Shown: positions 9,433 to 20,374 of the stretch, piece by piece
Position numbering within the stretch: the first letter of the stretch is position 1
Layout of the letters: every line of letters begins with the position of its first letter
Source of the DNA: Choricystis sp. odSpoLacu1
Taxonomy: Eukaryota; Chlorophyta; Trebouxiophyceae
Assembly: GCA_958009055.1 (NCBI GenBank)
Contig: OY253653.1
Location: forward strand, 372,001-436,000
DNA length: 64,000 nucleotides
Direction of reading: 5' to 3'
The notes under the pieces: model-generated
Seen by the model: the letters and a program-made list of their open reading frames with translations, nothing else
What the model was told of the DNA's origin: nothing
The model's database searches: none
Position numbers and translations under genes: made by a program

Positions 9433-11689
9433 ATGCCGCCGAGACGCATCCAACCCATCGCCGTGGAAGCACCCACCCCGCTCTCCCCACCCTCCGCCCT
9501 GGCCGCCGCCGACGGTGCGAGCGGCCCCCCGCCCGGCGCCGCGGGCGACGCCGCCAAGCTGGCGGCGCAGGCGGGGGCGGGTGGCGCAGGGCGCCGCGTG
9601 TTTGTGGTGCTGGGCAGTGGCGCGGACGGCGCCACCGCGCCCGCGGGCGCGGAGCAGGCTGACGGCAAGGACGGTAACGCCATCAACTGGAAAAAGGTGA
9701 GAGGGTGGAGAGGAGAGAGACAAGGGCTCTGTGTTTCTTTTTTGTCGAAACACCCGCGCGAACAAACAACGAACACGCACCCACCCACACACCCAGATCG
9801 GCGCCAAGCCCTCCAAACGCCGTCGCCCCACCGCCGACGATGATGATGCCGCCGGCGGTGGCGACGACCCCGCGGCCGCGCGCGTGCAAGCGTTTGCCAG
9901 CGTCATCGCCCGCATCGAGCGCCAGTACTGCACGGGGCCCGCCTCCTCGTCCGGCGAGTCGGCGGAGAGCGGGTCGGACGGGGAGAGAGGGTCGGGGGAC
10001 GATGCGTCCGGGGATGACTCGGACGGCCCCCCATCGGACGCCGACGTCGACGCGGCCGCCCCCAAACCCCGCCGCCGCCAAAAGTTTGATGCATACGACT
10101 ACGAAGACGCCTTCCTGGACGACTCTGAGCTGGCCACCGTCGCCGCCGCCCGCCACGCCAAGCGCAAGTATGACGGGTTCTACATCAATGCTGGTGCGGT
10201 GGAGCGCGCCAACGCGCCGGCGTCGACGGCGGCGGCGCCGCGTCCCGGCACCGCCATGACGGCGACCTCGTTCGAGGGTGGAGGCGGGGCGGCGGACGGC
10301 GCCAAGAAAGGCAAGAAAGGGGGCGCCAGCCGCGCGTCTGGCGACGGCGGCGGCGACCGCGACGCGTCGCCCTCGGCCGCCACCCCCGCCTTTGAGCCGC
10401 CCGCGTCGCTGGCGGCCGCGGTCGACGCACTGCGCGTCCTGGCTGAAGCGGCGCCCCCGCCGAAAGAGGGAGCCCGCCAGATCCCGGCGTCCCTGCGCGA
10501 CCCGTTGGCGCGTGTCGCGTGCGAGGCCGACGCGTCGATCGGCACCGCCCGCAACGCGCGCCACTGGCTGTCGGCCACACTGATGGAGTTTCTGGGGGCG
10601 TACACGACGCGTGGCAACCTGACCGCGCGACTGCGCACCGAGATGGAGAGGGTGGCGATCGATTTGAGGGTGGCGGCCGGGAAACTCAGCTCGATGCAGC
10701 CGCCCCCGCTGCCGCCGGGCGATCAAGACGCCGGCACCACCACCCCGTCCCCCGCCTGGCCCGCCGACCTGGACCGCGCCATTGGGGCCTGGGTCAAAGC
10801 CAAGCTGCTGGTGGATGGTGGTACGTTAGACGGCCCGGCCGGCGCACGCGCGTGCGCCGACGCGGCGGCCGCGCTGCGCCTGCCCGCGACCGCGGTCGCC
10901 GCGGACGCGGTGCGCGCGGCTGTGGCGCGGGCGGCGGCGCCGCCACCCCCACCCCCCACCTCGGGACGGGGCAAGTCGCCCGCCGCTAAGTCGCCCACAC
11001 CGCCGCCGCCGCCTGATCCAGTGACGGAGGGCATTGTGGCGGCTGCGGTCGCGGCGGGTGCAGCTGCCGACACAATCACCGCCTCCCTGGCCGCCTTCCC
11101 GGGCGCCACCAACAAGTCCGCCATCAACAAAGCATTGCTGACGCTTGGGGCGGGCGGCGGCACCGTCGCTGACGTGATGGCGGCCGCCAACCGCGCGCGC
11201 GTCACGGGGGACGCGCCGTGGGACGAGGCCGCCAAAGGTAAAAAGTCCCACATCTCCACCGCGCTCGGCGCCGAGGGCGGCAAGTTTTGGGTGCACACCG
11301 GGGCCAAGCGCAACAGCTACGTGTTTGCTCACGCCGCGTTTCCGGGGGTCGTTGCCACGACCACCGCGCGCGCGCGCGCTGGGTCGGCCACGCCCACCCC
11401 CGCTGAAGCCACTGGAGCGGCCGGCACCGCCGCCCGCGCCGCCCGCCGCCGCGCCGCGTCGGCGGGCGGGCGGGGCGGTTCGGCTGATGGAGGTGCAGCC
11501 GAGGCGCCAGCCGCCGTGGAGCAACCAGCCACCGACGTTGCCTCCATCGCCACCATCCTGCTGGACCCGACCGCCTCCGTGGCAGCCAAGGCGGCCGCTC
11601 TGGCGGCGGCGCCGCGTGACGTGCTGGACACGCTGCGGTCGGCTGACCCGGGGCTGGCCCAGATGATTGAAGCGGTGGTGGGCAACTGA
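9433..11689 (+). CDS. Ubinuclein/HPC2-like subunit of the HIRA histone-chaperone complex
   Basis: Two exons, 9433-9696 and 9797-11689; 718 aa. Ubinuclein (yeast Hpc2) works with HIRA in replication-independent deposition of histone H3/H4. The Hpc2-related domain is at about residues 184-210: [13 protein letters not shown] followed by [12 protein letters not shown], the signature that contacts HIRA. A second helical region (about residues 290-380, with [20 protein letters not shown] and [19 protein letters not shown]) fits the ubinuclein middle domain that binds H3/H4. An acidic Asp/Ser-rich stretch lies before the first domain and the C-terminus is Ala-rich and low in complexity. The ATG at 9433 opens the long first-exon frame; the intron 9697-9796 joins two fragments at a codon boundary. 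Confidence 0.82.
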
Positions 11690-12339
11690 GATGAGGAGGA
11701 GGAGAGGGAGGCTGGGTGGAGAGAGAGAGCGCACCAGCACACACAAACTCTGCAGAGAAGTCGCACTGGCCGAGAAAACAAAACAAAAACGCCCACCCCG
11801 CGCTCTCGTCACCCGTCCTCCCCAAACGGTCAGCTCACACGCAAGCCCACCCTGCGCCACACACACACACACGCACTCACTACTTTTTGAGGCTGCTCAT
11901 GTGGGTGGGTGGGTGGGTGGGAGTGGCGGTGTGGGTGGGTGGGTTTCTTTCCTGCGTGTCGACAAGAAAAAAAGGACGGTGTGCTGCTCAAAGAAGAAAA
12001 AGCTGTTCTTTTTTCTCCGAGCGACACACTACGTTCATCCAGCTGACCGTCGGCCGACGTCCGGCTTGGTTGCTCAGTCTCTGTGGTTGCCAAGAGTGGG
12101 AAGGAGCACGCGGCACAAGGCGGTGGCGGTCCCCACTAAACACCCATTGCGCCCAATCCCCTCGGGCGTGCCGCGGCGGACGTCAACGCCCGTTCTCCCC
12201 AGCCGCAGCCCCCTCCCCTCCTCTGTACGCACAGTGCACATTAAGAACTGGCATTAGTGCACGTCAGCTTTGATAGAGAAGGCCTGGACACACCGCGTGA
12301 GCGTTGCAATTCGTCCCGTCAACGCCCCTAGCCATCATC
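11690..12339. other. Intergenic, ubinuclein to F-box/LRR gene
   Basis: About 650 bp with no supported gene. It carries a CA run near 11860-11880, a dense GGGT array at 11904-11944 (possible G-quadruplex on the plus strand) and an A/T-richer segment at about 11945-12030. The rest, to 12339, is unremarkable and probably holds the promoter and leader of the next gene. I found no tRNA or snRNA signature. Confidence 0.6.
11904..11944 (+). repeat. GGGT tandem array, potential G-quadruplex
   Basis: Five consecutive GGGT units are followed, after a short interruption, by three more. This satisfies the G3N1 pattern for a stable intramolecular quadruplex. It lies about 215 bp after the ubinuclein stop, so it could act in 3' end formation. 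Confidence 0.7.
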
Positions 12340-14040
12340 ATGCCCCTCCACTCCCTCTACCTCACCCGCTCCGACGCGGTCGCCACCCTGCCCTCCCCCC
12401 GCTCCCTGGCACGCGTCGTCGCCAACGATGATGACGCCACCTGCCTGGACCACCCCCCCTTTGACCGGGCCACCAACCGGGACGCCGCGCTCGCGCGCGC
12501 GGCGTCGCTGCCGCACGACCTCTTCCGGCGCGTCGCGTCTGAACTGCCCCCCGCCGACCTGCCCTCCGTCACCGCTACGTGCGCTGCCTGGCGGGACGGG
12601 TTTGGGGCGGCGGTGGGGGGGCTGGCGCCGGGCGGACTGGTGGATGGCGCGGCGTTGGCGCGCCGGTTTCCGAGGCTCGCGCGCCTCGACCTGTCGCGCG
12701 TCCCCCCCGCCCACGCCACCGATGCCGCCCTGGCCCCGCTGGCCGCGCTGACTGGACTCACCCATCTCAGCCTGGCCGGGTGTCGCCGCGCCACGGCGGC
12801 CGGGGTGAGGGCGCTGACTGTGAGTGTGGGCGCGCGGCTCACGTTTCTCAACGTGAGCGCGTGTGCGTCGCTCGGCCCAACGGGGGGGCTGGCGACCGCC
12901 CTGCCCCCCGGCTCGCTGCACGTGCTCACCACACTGGCTGCCGCCCGCCTGGACTGGGCGGGCGACGGCGACGCGGCGGCTGTCGCGGCTGCTGCCCCCG
13001 CGCTGGTCATGCTGTCGCTCGACGGCGCGCGCCACCTCGGCGCGGCTGGTGTGGCCGCCTTGGCCTCCCTGCGCCTCACCTTGCTTTCTTTAGCCGGTTG
13101 CGACGCCCTCACGGATGACGCGGTGGCCGCTCTGGCGTCGTGCACCCGTCTGACCGCGTTGACGCTGGACCGGTGCGGCAGAGTGACCGGGGCGGGTGTG
13201 GCAGCACTAGCGTCCGTCCCGCTCACCCGCCTCACCCTGCGCGACTCGGGCGCCACCGATGCTGGTGTGACCGCGCTCGCGCAGGGCGCCCCGCACCTGA
13301 CGCGCCTGGTGCTGGACGACACGGGCGTGAGTGATGAGGGGGTGGCGGCGTTGGCGCGCTGCCCCGCCCTCTCCTCCCTCTCGCTGCGCGGCACGCGCGT
13401 GGGGGGCGGCGCCCTCGTGACTCTTCTCCCCTCCCTAACCCGGCTGCTCACCCTGGACCTGGGCGCCTGCCCCCACCTGGATGGCGGCGCCCTCGGGGCG
13501 GCCGTCGCGGCGTCCCCCTGCCTGCGCGATCTGGACGTGTCAGCCTGTGAGCGTGTGGATGATGAAGCCCTGACCACCCTCACCACCTGCGCCTCCCTCA
13601 CCCGCCTGTCCGTGTCCCGCTGCCCTCGGATCACGGATGGCGGGTTGGCCAGGCTGGTGGATTCGGCCGCTGCGCGATCGCTGGCCGATATGGCGGCCGC
13701 CGCGTGCCCGGGGGTGACCGACGCAGGCGCCGCGTCCCTGGCCACCCTGCCCCACCTCACCCGCGTCGACCTGTCCAACAACACCCGCGTCACTGATGTG
13801 GGAGCGGCAGCCTTGGCGGCCGCCCCCCACCTGGCGCGCGCCAACATGGCGTGCACGTCGGTGTCGGGGGCTGGCGTGCGCGCCCTTGCTGCAGGGCGCG
13901 CAGACGCCGGGCGGCCGCCTGCCACCGTCAACGCGTGGGGGTGTCCGGCCGCCCTGGCTGAAGTCACAGGCGGGCGGCCGCCGTTGGCGGGGCTGAGCTT
14001 TGACCACTTGAAGGACGCCAACACAGCGGTGGCGGCGTGA
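12340..14040 (+). CDS. F-box / leucine-rich repeat protein
   Basis: Single exon, 566 aa. Such proteins are substrate receptors of SCF ubiquitin ligases: the F-box binds Skp1 and the LRR solenoid binds the target. The F-box is at about residues 56-90 (SLPHDLFRRVASELPPADLP, then SVTATCAAWRD). After it come some 14-16 AMN1/RNI-type LRRs of about 25 residues, for example LTHLSLAGCRRATAAGVRAL, LTALTLDRCGRVTGAGVAAL and LTRLSVSRCPRITDGGLARL. The ATG at 12340 is the first in frame; the frame is open upstream but without an ATG. I see no hormone-receptor features and cannot name the substrate. About 320 bp of non-coding sequence follow before the next gene. Confidence 0.88.
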   Translation: MPLHSLYLTRSDAVATLPSPRSLARVVANDDDATCLDHPPFDRATNRDAALARAASLPHDLFRRVASELPPADLPSVTATCAAWRDGFGAAVGGLAPGGLVDGAALARRFPRLARLDLSRVPPAHATDAALAPLAALTGLTHLSLAGCRRATAAGVRALTVSVGARLTFLNVSACASLGPTGGLATALPPGSLHVLTTLAAARLDWAGDGDAAAVAAAAPALVMLSLDGARHLGAAGVAALASLRLTLLSLAGCDALTDDAVAALASCTRLTALTLDRCGRVTGAGVAALASVPLTRLTLRDSGATDAGVTALAQGAPHLTRLVLDDTGVSDEGVAALARCPALSSLSLRGTRVGGGALVTLLPSLTRLLTLDLGACPHLDGGALGAAVAASPCLRDLDVSACERVDDEALTTLTTCASLTRLSVSRCPRITDGGLARLVDSAAARSLADMAAAACPGVTDAGAASLATLPHLTRVDLSNNTRVTDVGAAALAAAPHLARANMACTSVSGAGVRALAAGRADAGRPPATVNAWGCPAALAEVTGGRPPLAGLSFDHLKDANTAVAA

Positions 14041-14363
14041 AAAGGTTTTTTGATAGACAACGGCTTTGTTTTTTTCTGATTGTTCAGTCAGCGCACTGTG
14101 TAACACTTGCAAGCTCGGGATCACTGCACTAGCTCCATTTGGATCGCGGTGGCGCGGTCGGAGAAGAGGAGAGAGCAACATGTTTTTGTTTTCTCACACA
14201 GACGCGCGTCGGCGCGTTTTATTTCATTTCCTTTCGTTCGCCCACACCCTCTCTCTCCCTCCCCGATGCCAGTGCACGCCCACGCTTGATCACCAGGGGG
14301 ACTCGAGTCGACGCCACCCCTGGTGGATGGTGCCGCGCCTATTGCCCGTCAATTCAATCTCAA
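14041..14363. other. Intergenic, F-box/LRR gene to MON2
   Basis: 323 bp without a gene. The first part is A/T-richer (T runs at 14045-14080) and contains TGTAA at 14099-14103, a polyadenylation signal used by many green algae. The second half has C/T-rich leader sequence before the MON2 start. Confidence 0.5.
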
Positions 14364-17300
14364 ATGCTGTCCCCCCGCGCCTCCTCCGCAGCGGGCGGCC
14401 TGGCCGGCGTCGCCGCCGACCTGGACGCCCTCACCGCAGACGCACGCCGGTCGGACGGCATCGCGGGGGGGCTGCTGACGGGGTGGCTGCCCGTCAGCGC
14501 GGCCGACGCCGCGGCGCGCGACGGGGCGGCCCGTGCGGCGGCGGCGTTGCGAGGACTGCCGCCAGAGGGCGCTCCTGAGCGGGAGGCGGCGGAGGCGGAG
14601 GCGGTGCAGGTGAGAGAGTGTCGTGGTTGAGGGCTCGGGCGTGATAAGGCGCGCTCGGCGTTCGTTTTTCGACGCCGACCCTCCCCTCTCTCACACAGTC
14701 CGCCCTCGACACCCTCACCGCCGCCGCCGCAGGCCCCGCCAAGCTGGCCGGCCACGGCCTGGCCGGCCTGGCCCGCCTGGCCCCCGTGGCCGCCCTATCG
14801 GCGGCCCAGACGGGCGCTCTCACAGCCGCGGTCGGCGCGGCGGCAGACGCGGCAGACGACGGCACGCGCCTGCGCGCGCTCCAAGCCGCCGCCCTGCTGG
14901 CCCAAGCGAAACCCGTCCTCCACACGCCTGGCGCAATCGCTGCCCTTCTAGGCGCGGCGGGGCGTGTGCTCGCGCGCGCAGGGGGCGGCGCCCCCCGCCC
15001 GGGCGCGCCGCCGCCGCCCCCCCTCGCGTCGACGGCGGCCGCGACCGCGCGCCAGATCGTGGCGGTCGCCTTTGAAGCCGCGGCCCACGCGCCCGCCACC
15101 AGCCCCGCACGCGAGGGCGCGCTGGCCCTGCTGTATGACCTGTGCGGCGTGGCGTCCGCGTCGGGCGCGCCCCCGCCCTGGGCAGCAGGCGGCGCACCGC
15201 CCGGGCGCGCGCACGCGCTGGCCCTGCTCGACGTCGCCCTGGCGACGGGGGGCGCCCCCCTGTTTGCGGGGGACCCCACCTTTGCGGACGCCCTGCGCAC
15301 CGGGGTGCGGCTGGCCCTGCTGACCGCGCTGCAAGCCAGCCTGAGTGACGCGACGCCGCAGCGTGCGCTGCCGCCCGCGGCGGGTCGCGCCGACCGTGCC
15401 GCCGCCGCGGTGGCCGCGGCCACCGCTGCATCGGACGCGGCGGCCGCCCTGCGCGCCGCCCGCACCGCCCTGGGGGCGCACCATGGGGCGTTGGGCGGGC
15501 GGGCAGCGCCCCTGGTGGGTGTGCTGGTCGCGGGCGCTGCGCGCGCGTGCCCCCCCCACCAACGGGCCGCCGTCATGCGCGTGTTGCGGGATGTGTGCGG
15601 CGACGCCGACCTGCTCCTGTTCCTGCACAGCGAGTTTGATGCCAAAGTCGGGCCCCCGTCTGCAGCCACGGCGGCCACCGCGCGCGCAAGCGTCGACGGC
15701 GCCCCCACCCCCGCCGCCCCGCGCGCCGCCCTGGCCGTGCTGACAGCCGCCTCGGACGACACTCTGGCCGCCCTGGCGACCGGCGGCTGCGGCGTGGGCG
15801 ACCTGCGGTCCCTGGGGGGCGCGGGGCGCGAAACCGTGGACTGGCCCCCCCCCGACGCGGGCGACTCGCGCGCCGAGCGCGCTGCTGCCGCGTCCGCCGC
15901 CCGGGACGCCGCCCGCAAGGCAGCCGCCCTGGCGGTGGACGGCCTGCTCCAGTTTGCGGCGGCCGCCGTGCGGCTGGCGGACAAAGGGGGTGACGACGCG
16001 ACGGCCTCCGCCCGCAGCGCCGCCGCCGCCGCCCTCGTGTCAGACGCGTGGCGCCCCGTGGCCGATGGGCTGGTGGCCCTGGCCTCCTCCCCCTCCTCCG
16101 ACGATGACGCGGTGGCGCGCGGGTTGAAAGGCGTCTTGGCGCTCTCCCGCGCGGCGGCAGGCCTCGGCCTGCCCTCCCCTCGAGACGCGCTGCTGGCCAG
16201 GCTGGCCGCCCTGGCCCTGCCCCTGGACGCGGTGGGTGGTGGCGGGGGCGGGGAGCAGGCTGCGTCCGCCTCCAGCCGCCCTCCGTCGGCACCGCTGGAG
16301 CGCGCGCGCTCGGGCGGCCTCTCCCTCGACGCCGCCCCCTCCACCTCGGCCGCCCTGGCCCTGGCCCCGCCCCACGTGCACGCTCTGCGCGCCCTGTTCA
16401 ACGCGGCCGCCACGCTGGGCCCCGGGCTGGACGCGGGCGGGTGGGCGCCGCTGCTGCGCGTGGTGGCTCGCCTGGATGCTGCCCTGGCAGACCCAGCCAC
16501 CATTGTGCTCGAACCAGGAGGCGCCACCACCTCCACCGACAGTGGCGCCCGTGACCTGGACGTACTGCGCGGCGCGGCGGACGCCCTGTTTGCGGGGTCG
16601 GGGGGCGCAGGCGACGCGGGGGTGGCCGCGCTCACGACCGCTCTCGCCGACGTTGCTGCTGACGAGGCGGCCGCCGCCGCCACCGCCCCCGCCGCCCCCC
16701 CACCCCGCGCCCTGGCCCGCGTGGCGGACGTGGTGCTGGCCAACCCGGGCCGCCTGGCCGCCCTGTGGCCCAGGCTGGAGGCGGGTGTGTCCGTCGCGCT
16801 GGCATCACCTGCCCCCTCCGCCCGCACCGCCGGCGTGGATGCGTTGCGGCGGGGTGTGGATGGCGTGCTGGCGCGTGCGCGTGAGGCAGCGGACGCGGGG
16901 GATGGCGACGCAGCCGCGGAGGCGGACGCGGCTGCGCTGGGCGGTGTGTCGCGCGCTGCAGACGCCGCGGCGGCCGCCTCGGACGGAGACGAAGCCGCCG
17001 TGATGTCCGTCCTAGAAGCTTCCATGGCCCGCCACGGCGATCGCCTGACGGCGGCGGGGTGGGTGCCCGCCCTGGCGTTGTTGGCGCGCGTTCCCTCGGA
17101 CCGCGGCGTTGGGCCCGCGGCTGTGCGCGCAGGGTGGGCGGCCGTCCAAGCCGCCGCCGACGCCTTCCCCGGCCTCCCCGCCCCACTCCTACCATCCGCA
17201 CTGGACGCAGTCGCCGCCTACATTCACCAGGGCGCCGACGTCAACGTCGCGCTGAGCGCGGTGGGGGGGCTGTGGTCGGCGGCCGACGCGACACGCGCGC

Positions 17301-19301
17301 CCTCCCCCCCTCCCGCCGACGGCGGCCCCGCCCTGCGCCACGTGCTCGCCTCCCTGGCGGATGCGGCTGCCGACGCCCGGGCCGAGGTGCGGGACGCAGC
17401 GGTGCGCACGCTGGCCAGCGTGCTGGATGGCGCCGCACCGTCCCTCTCCCCCGCAGGGTGGGACGCCGCCCTGTCCACCGCCCTCCTCCCCGTCGCCCGC
17501 GCCGCCGCCCGCCGCGCGGCGGCCGCCACCAAGGCGGCCACAGCGCCGCCTCCTGCGGCGGGCGACGCGCCGGGCGGCCCGTCCCTCGTGCTGCACCACT
17601 CGCGCGACACCGAGCGCAAGCGGTGGGATGAAACCCTGGCCCTCACCCTGGCCGCCATCGGCCGCCTGCTGCGGTCGCACGGCGCGGCCGGCCTGGGTGG
17701 CGCCCCCTCGTTGGCGGCCGGGTGGGATGAAGTGATGGCCATGGCGGAAGCGGCCCTGGCCGGCGGTGGCCGTGACGTCGCGGCCGCCGCACTGGCTGCC
17801 GCAGCCGCCGGCCTGGACGGTGGCGCCGCCCTGCCCCGCACCCTGCGCGACCGCTCCCTGCGCGCCCTGTGCGTGGCGGTGGAGGCGGCTGCGTCCCCCG
17901 ACGCGTGCAGGGTGCCGCAGGCGGCGCGGCTGGAGCTGGCCTCCACCCTCACCTCCCTGCTGTCCCCCTCCGCCCCTGGGCGCGCCGCCCTCACCCAGTC
18001 GGATGGGGGCGCCCTGCTGGCCGGGCTGGCCCGCCTGGCGGCCGCGCCGCGCGCCGCGGACGACCCGCCGCTGCCCGCGGGCGCCGTGCCCGCGGTTTCG
18101 CGAGCCGTCCTCGCGGCCCTGCCCTCCCTCGCCCCCCCACCCCACCCGTCCCTGTGGCCCGACCTGCTGGCCGTGGCAGGTGCGGCCGCTGCCGCGGGCG
18201 GGGGGCGCCCTGCGTCGCCCGGGGCGGCCGCGACCGCGGCTGCCGGCGCGGTGGCGCTCGCGTCCCTTTTCTGCGGCCCCGCGCCGTGGCGCGCGCGCGC
18301 GCGGCCTCCCTCGGCGCCGCCGCCGACGCGCTGACCCCCGCCCTCCGGGCTCGCCACGACGGCCGCCCGGGCGCCCGTGTCGCCTGGCGTGGCGCGGCGT
18401 CTGCCTTGGTCGATGTGACGGGGGCGGGCGTGCCGGCCTTGGGCCTCGCCGCAGCGCGCCGCGCGGGGGCGCCGCCGTCGCGCGCCTCGTCCGAAGGCGG
18501 CGACGGCGGTGATGACGCTCCCTTGCCCACGACCGCCGACGCGGACGCCGCCCTGGCAGCGTTGGCGGGGGCGTATCGAGAGCTGCTGGCCGGCCCCCCC
18601 CCGCGCGGCTGCCGATGACGCGGGCCACGTCGACAGGGGGGGGGGGGGGCGCCCCCACCACCACCGCCGACGCAGACGCAGACGTGGACGCGGAGACCGC
18701 CGCCGTGGACGCGCTGACGGACGGCCCGCTGGCGGGCGTTGACGGCGCGACGGCCGACTCACTCGCCCCTCTTGCCACCGTCCTGGCCGACGCCGCCGCC
18801 CGCCCCCCCCGCCGCTCGCTGGCGCCCTCAGGGGCTCGCTTCGACCAGCTGTGCCTGCGCAAGCTGCACGTGGCCGTGGCGCGGGGCGGGGAGGTGGGCG
18901 CGCCAGCTGCGGCAGCGACCGCCGCGGCCGCCGCACTGCCGCCCTACATCACCGCCGTGGCGCGCGCCCTGGCCGGCGCGGACGCGCCGCGTGGGGATGA
19001 TGGTGTCATGTCCACCCCCTCCGCCGACACCGCCCGCGCGGATGAGCTGGCGGTGGCGGCACTGGACAGCGTCGCGACGCTTGTTGCCCCGCCCGACGCG
19101 GTTGCAGCCGCCGCAGCGGCGACATCCCCCCGCCTGGCCGCCCTGTGGCACTCTGTCGCCTCCACCGCCGATGGACGGGGGCACCTGCTGCTGCTGCACT
19201 CGGCGCTGGCGCGGGCGGCGGCGGGCGCCGCATCCGCGCGCACGCGCCGCGCGGCGCGCGACGCGCTGGTGGCGGCGAGCGAGGTGCTGGGGTTGGGGTG
19301 A
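14364..19301 (+). CDS. MON2: MON2-like endosome/Golgi trafficking protein, frame interrupted at three low-complexity tracts
   Basis: Exon 1 is 14364-14609, intron 14610-14698, then one coding block to 19301; about 1,615 codons. MON2 is a large HEAT-repeat relative of Sec7-type ARF-GEFs without the Sec7 domain, acting at the trans-Golgi with Dopey and a flippase. Supporting segments: RALQAAALLAQAKPVLHTPG (DCB-like N-terminus), RVLRDVCGDADLLLFLHSEF (HUS-like), LSAVGGLWSAAD and the C-terminal DTERKRWDETLALTLAAIGR. The body is almost pure Ala/Leu helical repeat. The frame ends at 18334, then continues in other frames: the first change falls on a GC repeat at 18289-18303, the second on nine Cs at 18594-18602, the third on fourteen Gs at 18636-18649. 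Helical sequence continues to the TGA at 19299-19301. Identification rests on scattered motifs. Confidence 0.7.
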
Positions 19302-19400
19302 TGGGAGAGGAAAGCAGAGAGAAAACATGTTTGCAGAGAGAGGAGCGGCGTGTGTGATAACGAAGAAAAAAACAGAGGGAAAACGCGACGAAAAAAACCA

Positions 19401-20249
19401 TCACACCGGCGGCAACGCGCGCGTCTCTGGCGACGCCCCGGGAGACGGCGACGCCTTGGACTGGCGCCACCCGGCGCCCGGGGGAGACGCGGTCACGTGC
19501 GCTGTGACACCACCGCTGGGGCCGCCGCGAGAGGGGGGAGGCGGAGGGGAGCCGGTGCCCGAGGCCGAGCCGCGGGAAGCCATGATCGCAAACGCGCCCA
19601 GGTGGTCGGCGAGGGACGACGAAGGGTGGGCGGAGGCCTGCGGCACGCCACGTGGCGGTGACGCGGCCGCTGACGACGGCGGCGTGGGCGGTGGGCGGGG
19701 CGGGGAGGAGGGCGGGGGGCGGCCCCAGTCGACGCGCAGGCTGTGTGTGTGTGTGCGTGAGGATAGGGTCAGAAACGACGAGGTGTGGGCGGGAGGCTAG
19801 GACGGCGGCCGGCACACGCACGCAGGCGTCGCCGTCCGCAGCTAGACCGCACCATTCGGCCCTCTCCCTCTCCCCCTCCCCCGCACACAAACCAAACTCT
19901 CTCACCTCATCCACCCTCCCGCCACGTCCACCACCAGAGCGCGCCGGGCGGTGCCGCGGGACCCGTCCATAGACAGGCGGGGCACGAACCCCCCCGCGCG
20001 AGCTGCGACCGCCATGGCCGAGCGTGCGAGCAGGGCGGACGCTCCGCTGCCCCGCGGCAGGGCGGCCGCCGCCCGTGCAGACGCAGTCAGCAACAGTTTG
20101 TACGTTTTCAGGGCGACAGTGGCCAGCCAGGCGGCGGCCGCGGGCGCACCACGGGCCAAGATGACCGCGGCCAGCGCGCCGCCGCGGCGCGCGGCGGCCA
20201 GGGCGGCGCGCGTGGCAACGGTCAAGAGGTGGTGGTGGGAGGAGGACAT
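19401..20249 (-). CDS. Unknown Ala- and Pro-rich protein
   Basis: Two exons on the minus strand, 20249-19906 and 19740-19401; 227 aa. I do not recognise the family. The N-terminal 110 residues form amphipathic or weakly hydrophobic Ala-rich helices (LAAVILARGAPAAAAWLATV, then ALKTYKLLLTASARA). They are followed by VPRLSMDGSRGTARRALVVD and, across the splice, RVDWGRP. The C-terminal 100 residues are Pro/Ser-rich and look disordered. The phase-2 splice (GTGAGAG donor, CACACAG acceptor) leaves one open frame, which supports the model. It converges with MON2 (99 bp gap) and shares a 125 bp divergent spacer with Gemin2. A membrane-associated role is only a guess. Confidence 0.6.
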
Positions 20250-20374
20250 GTGTGTGGCTTGTGTGTGCTTTACAGAGAGAGGATACGCGCCGCCCGCAGA
20301 GAGGGGCGCGTGAAAGAGAGGGTGTGGCGAGAGAGGAAAACACACACAAATTTCGGGCGAAAAACACCTCCATT

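Noticed and set aside
14494..17025. 843-residue open frame on the minus strand inside MON2
   Set aside because: Composition is Ala/Ser/Arg/Pro with no motif; it is the antisense shadow expected from very high GC third positions.
17189..18936. Two minus-strand frames of 550-570 residues over the MON2 C-terminus
   Set aside because: Overlapping shadows rich in Arg and Gly; the plus strand carries the helical repeats.
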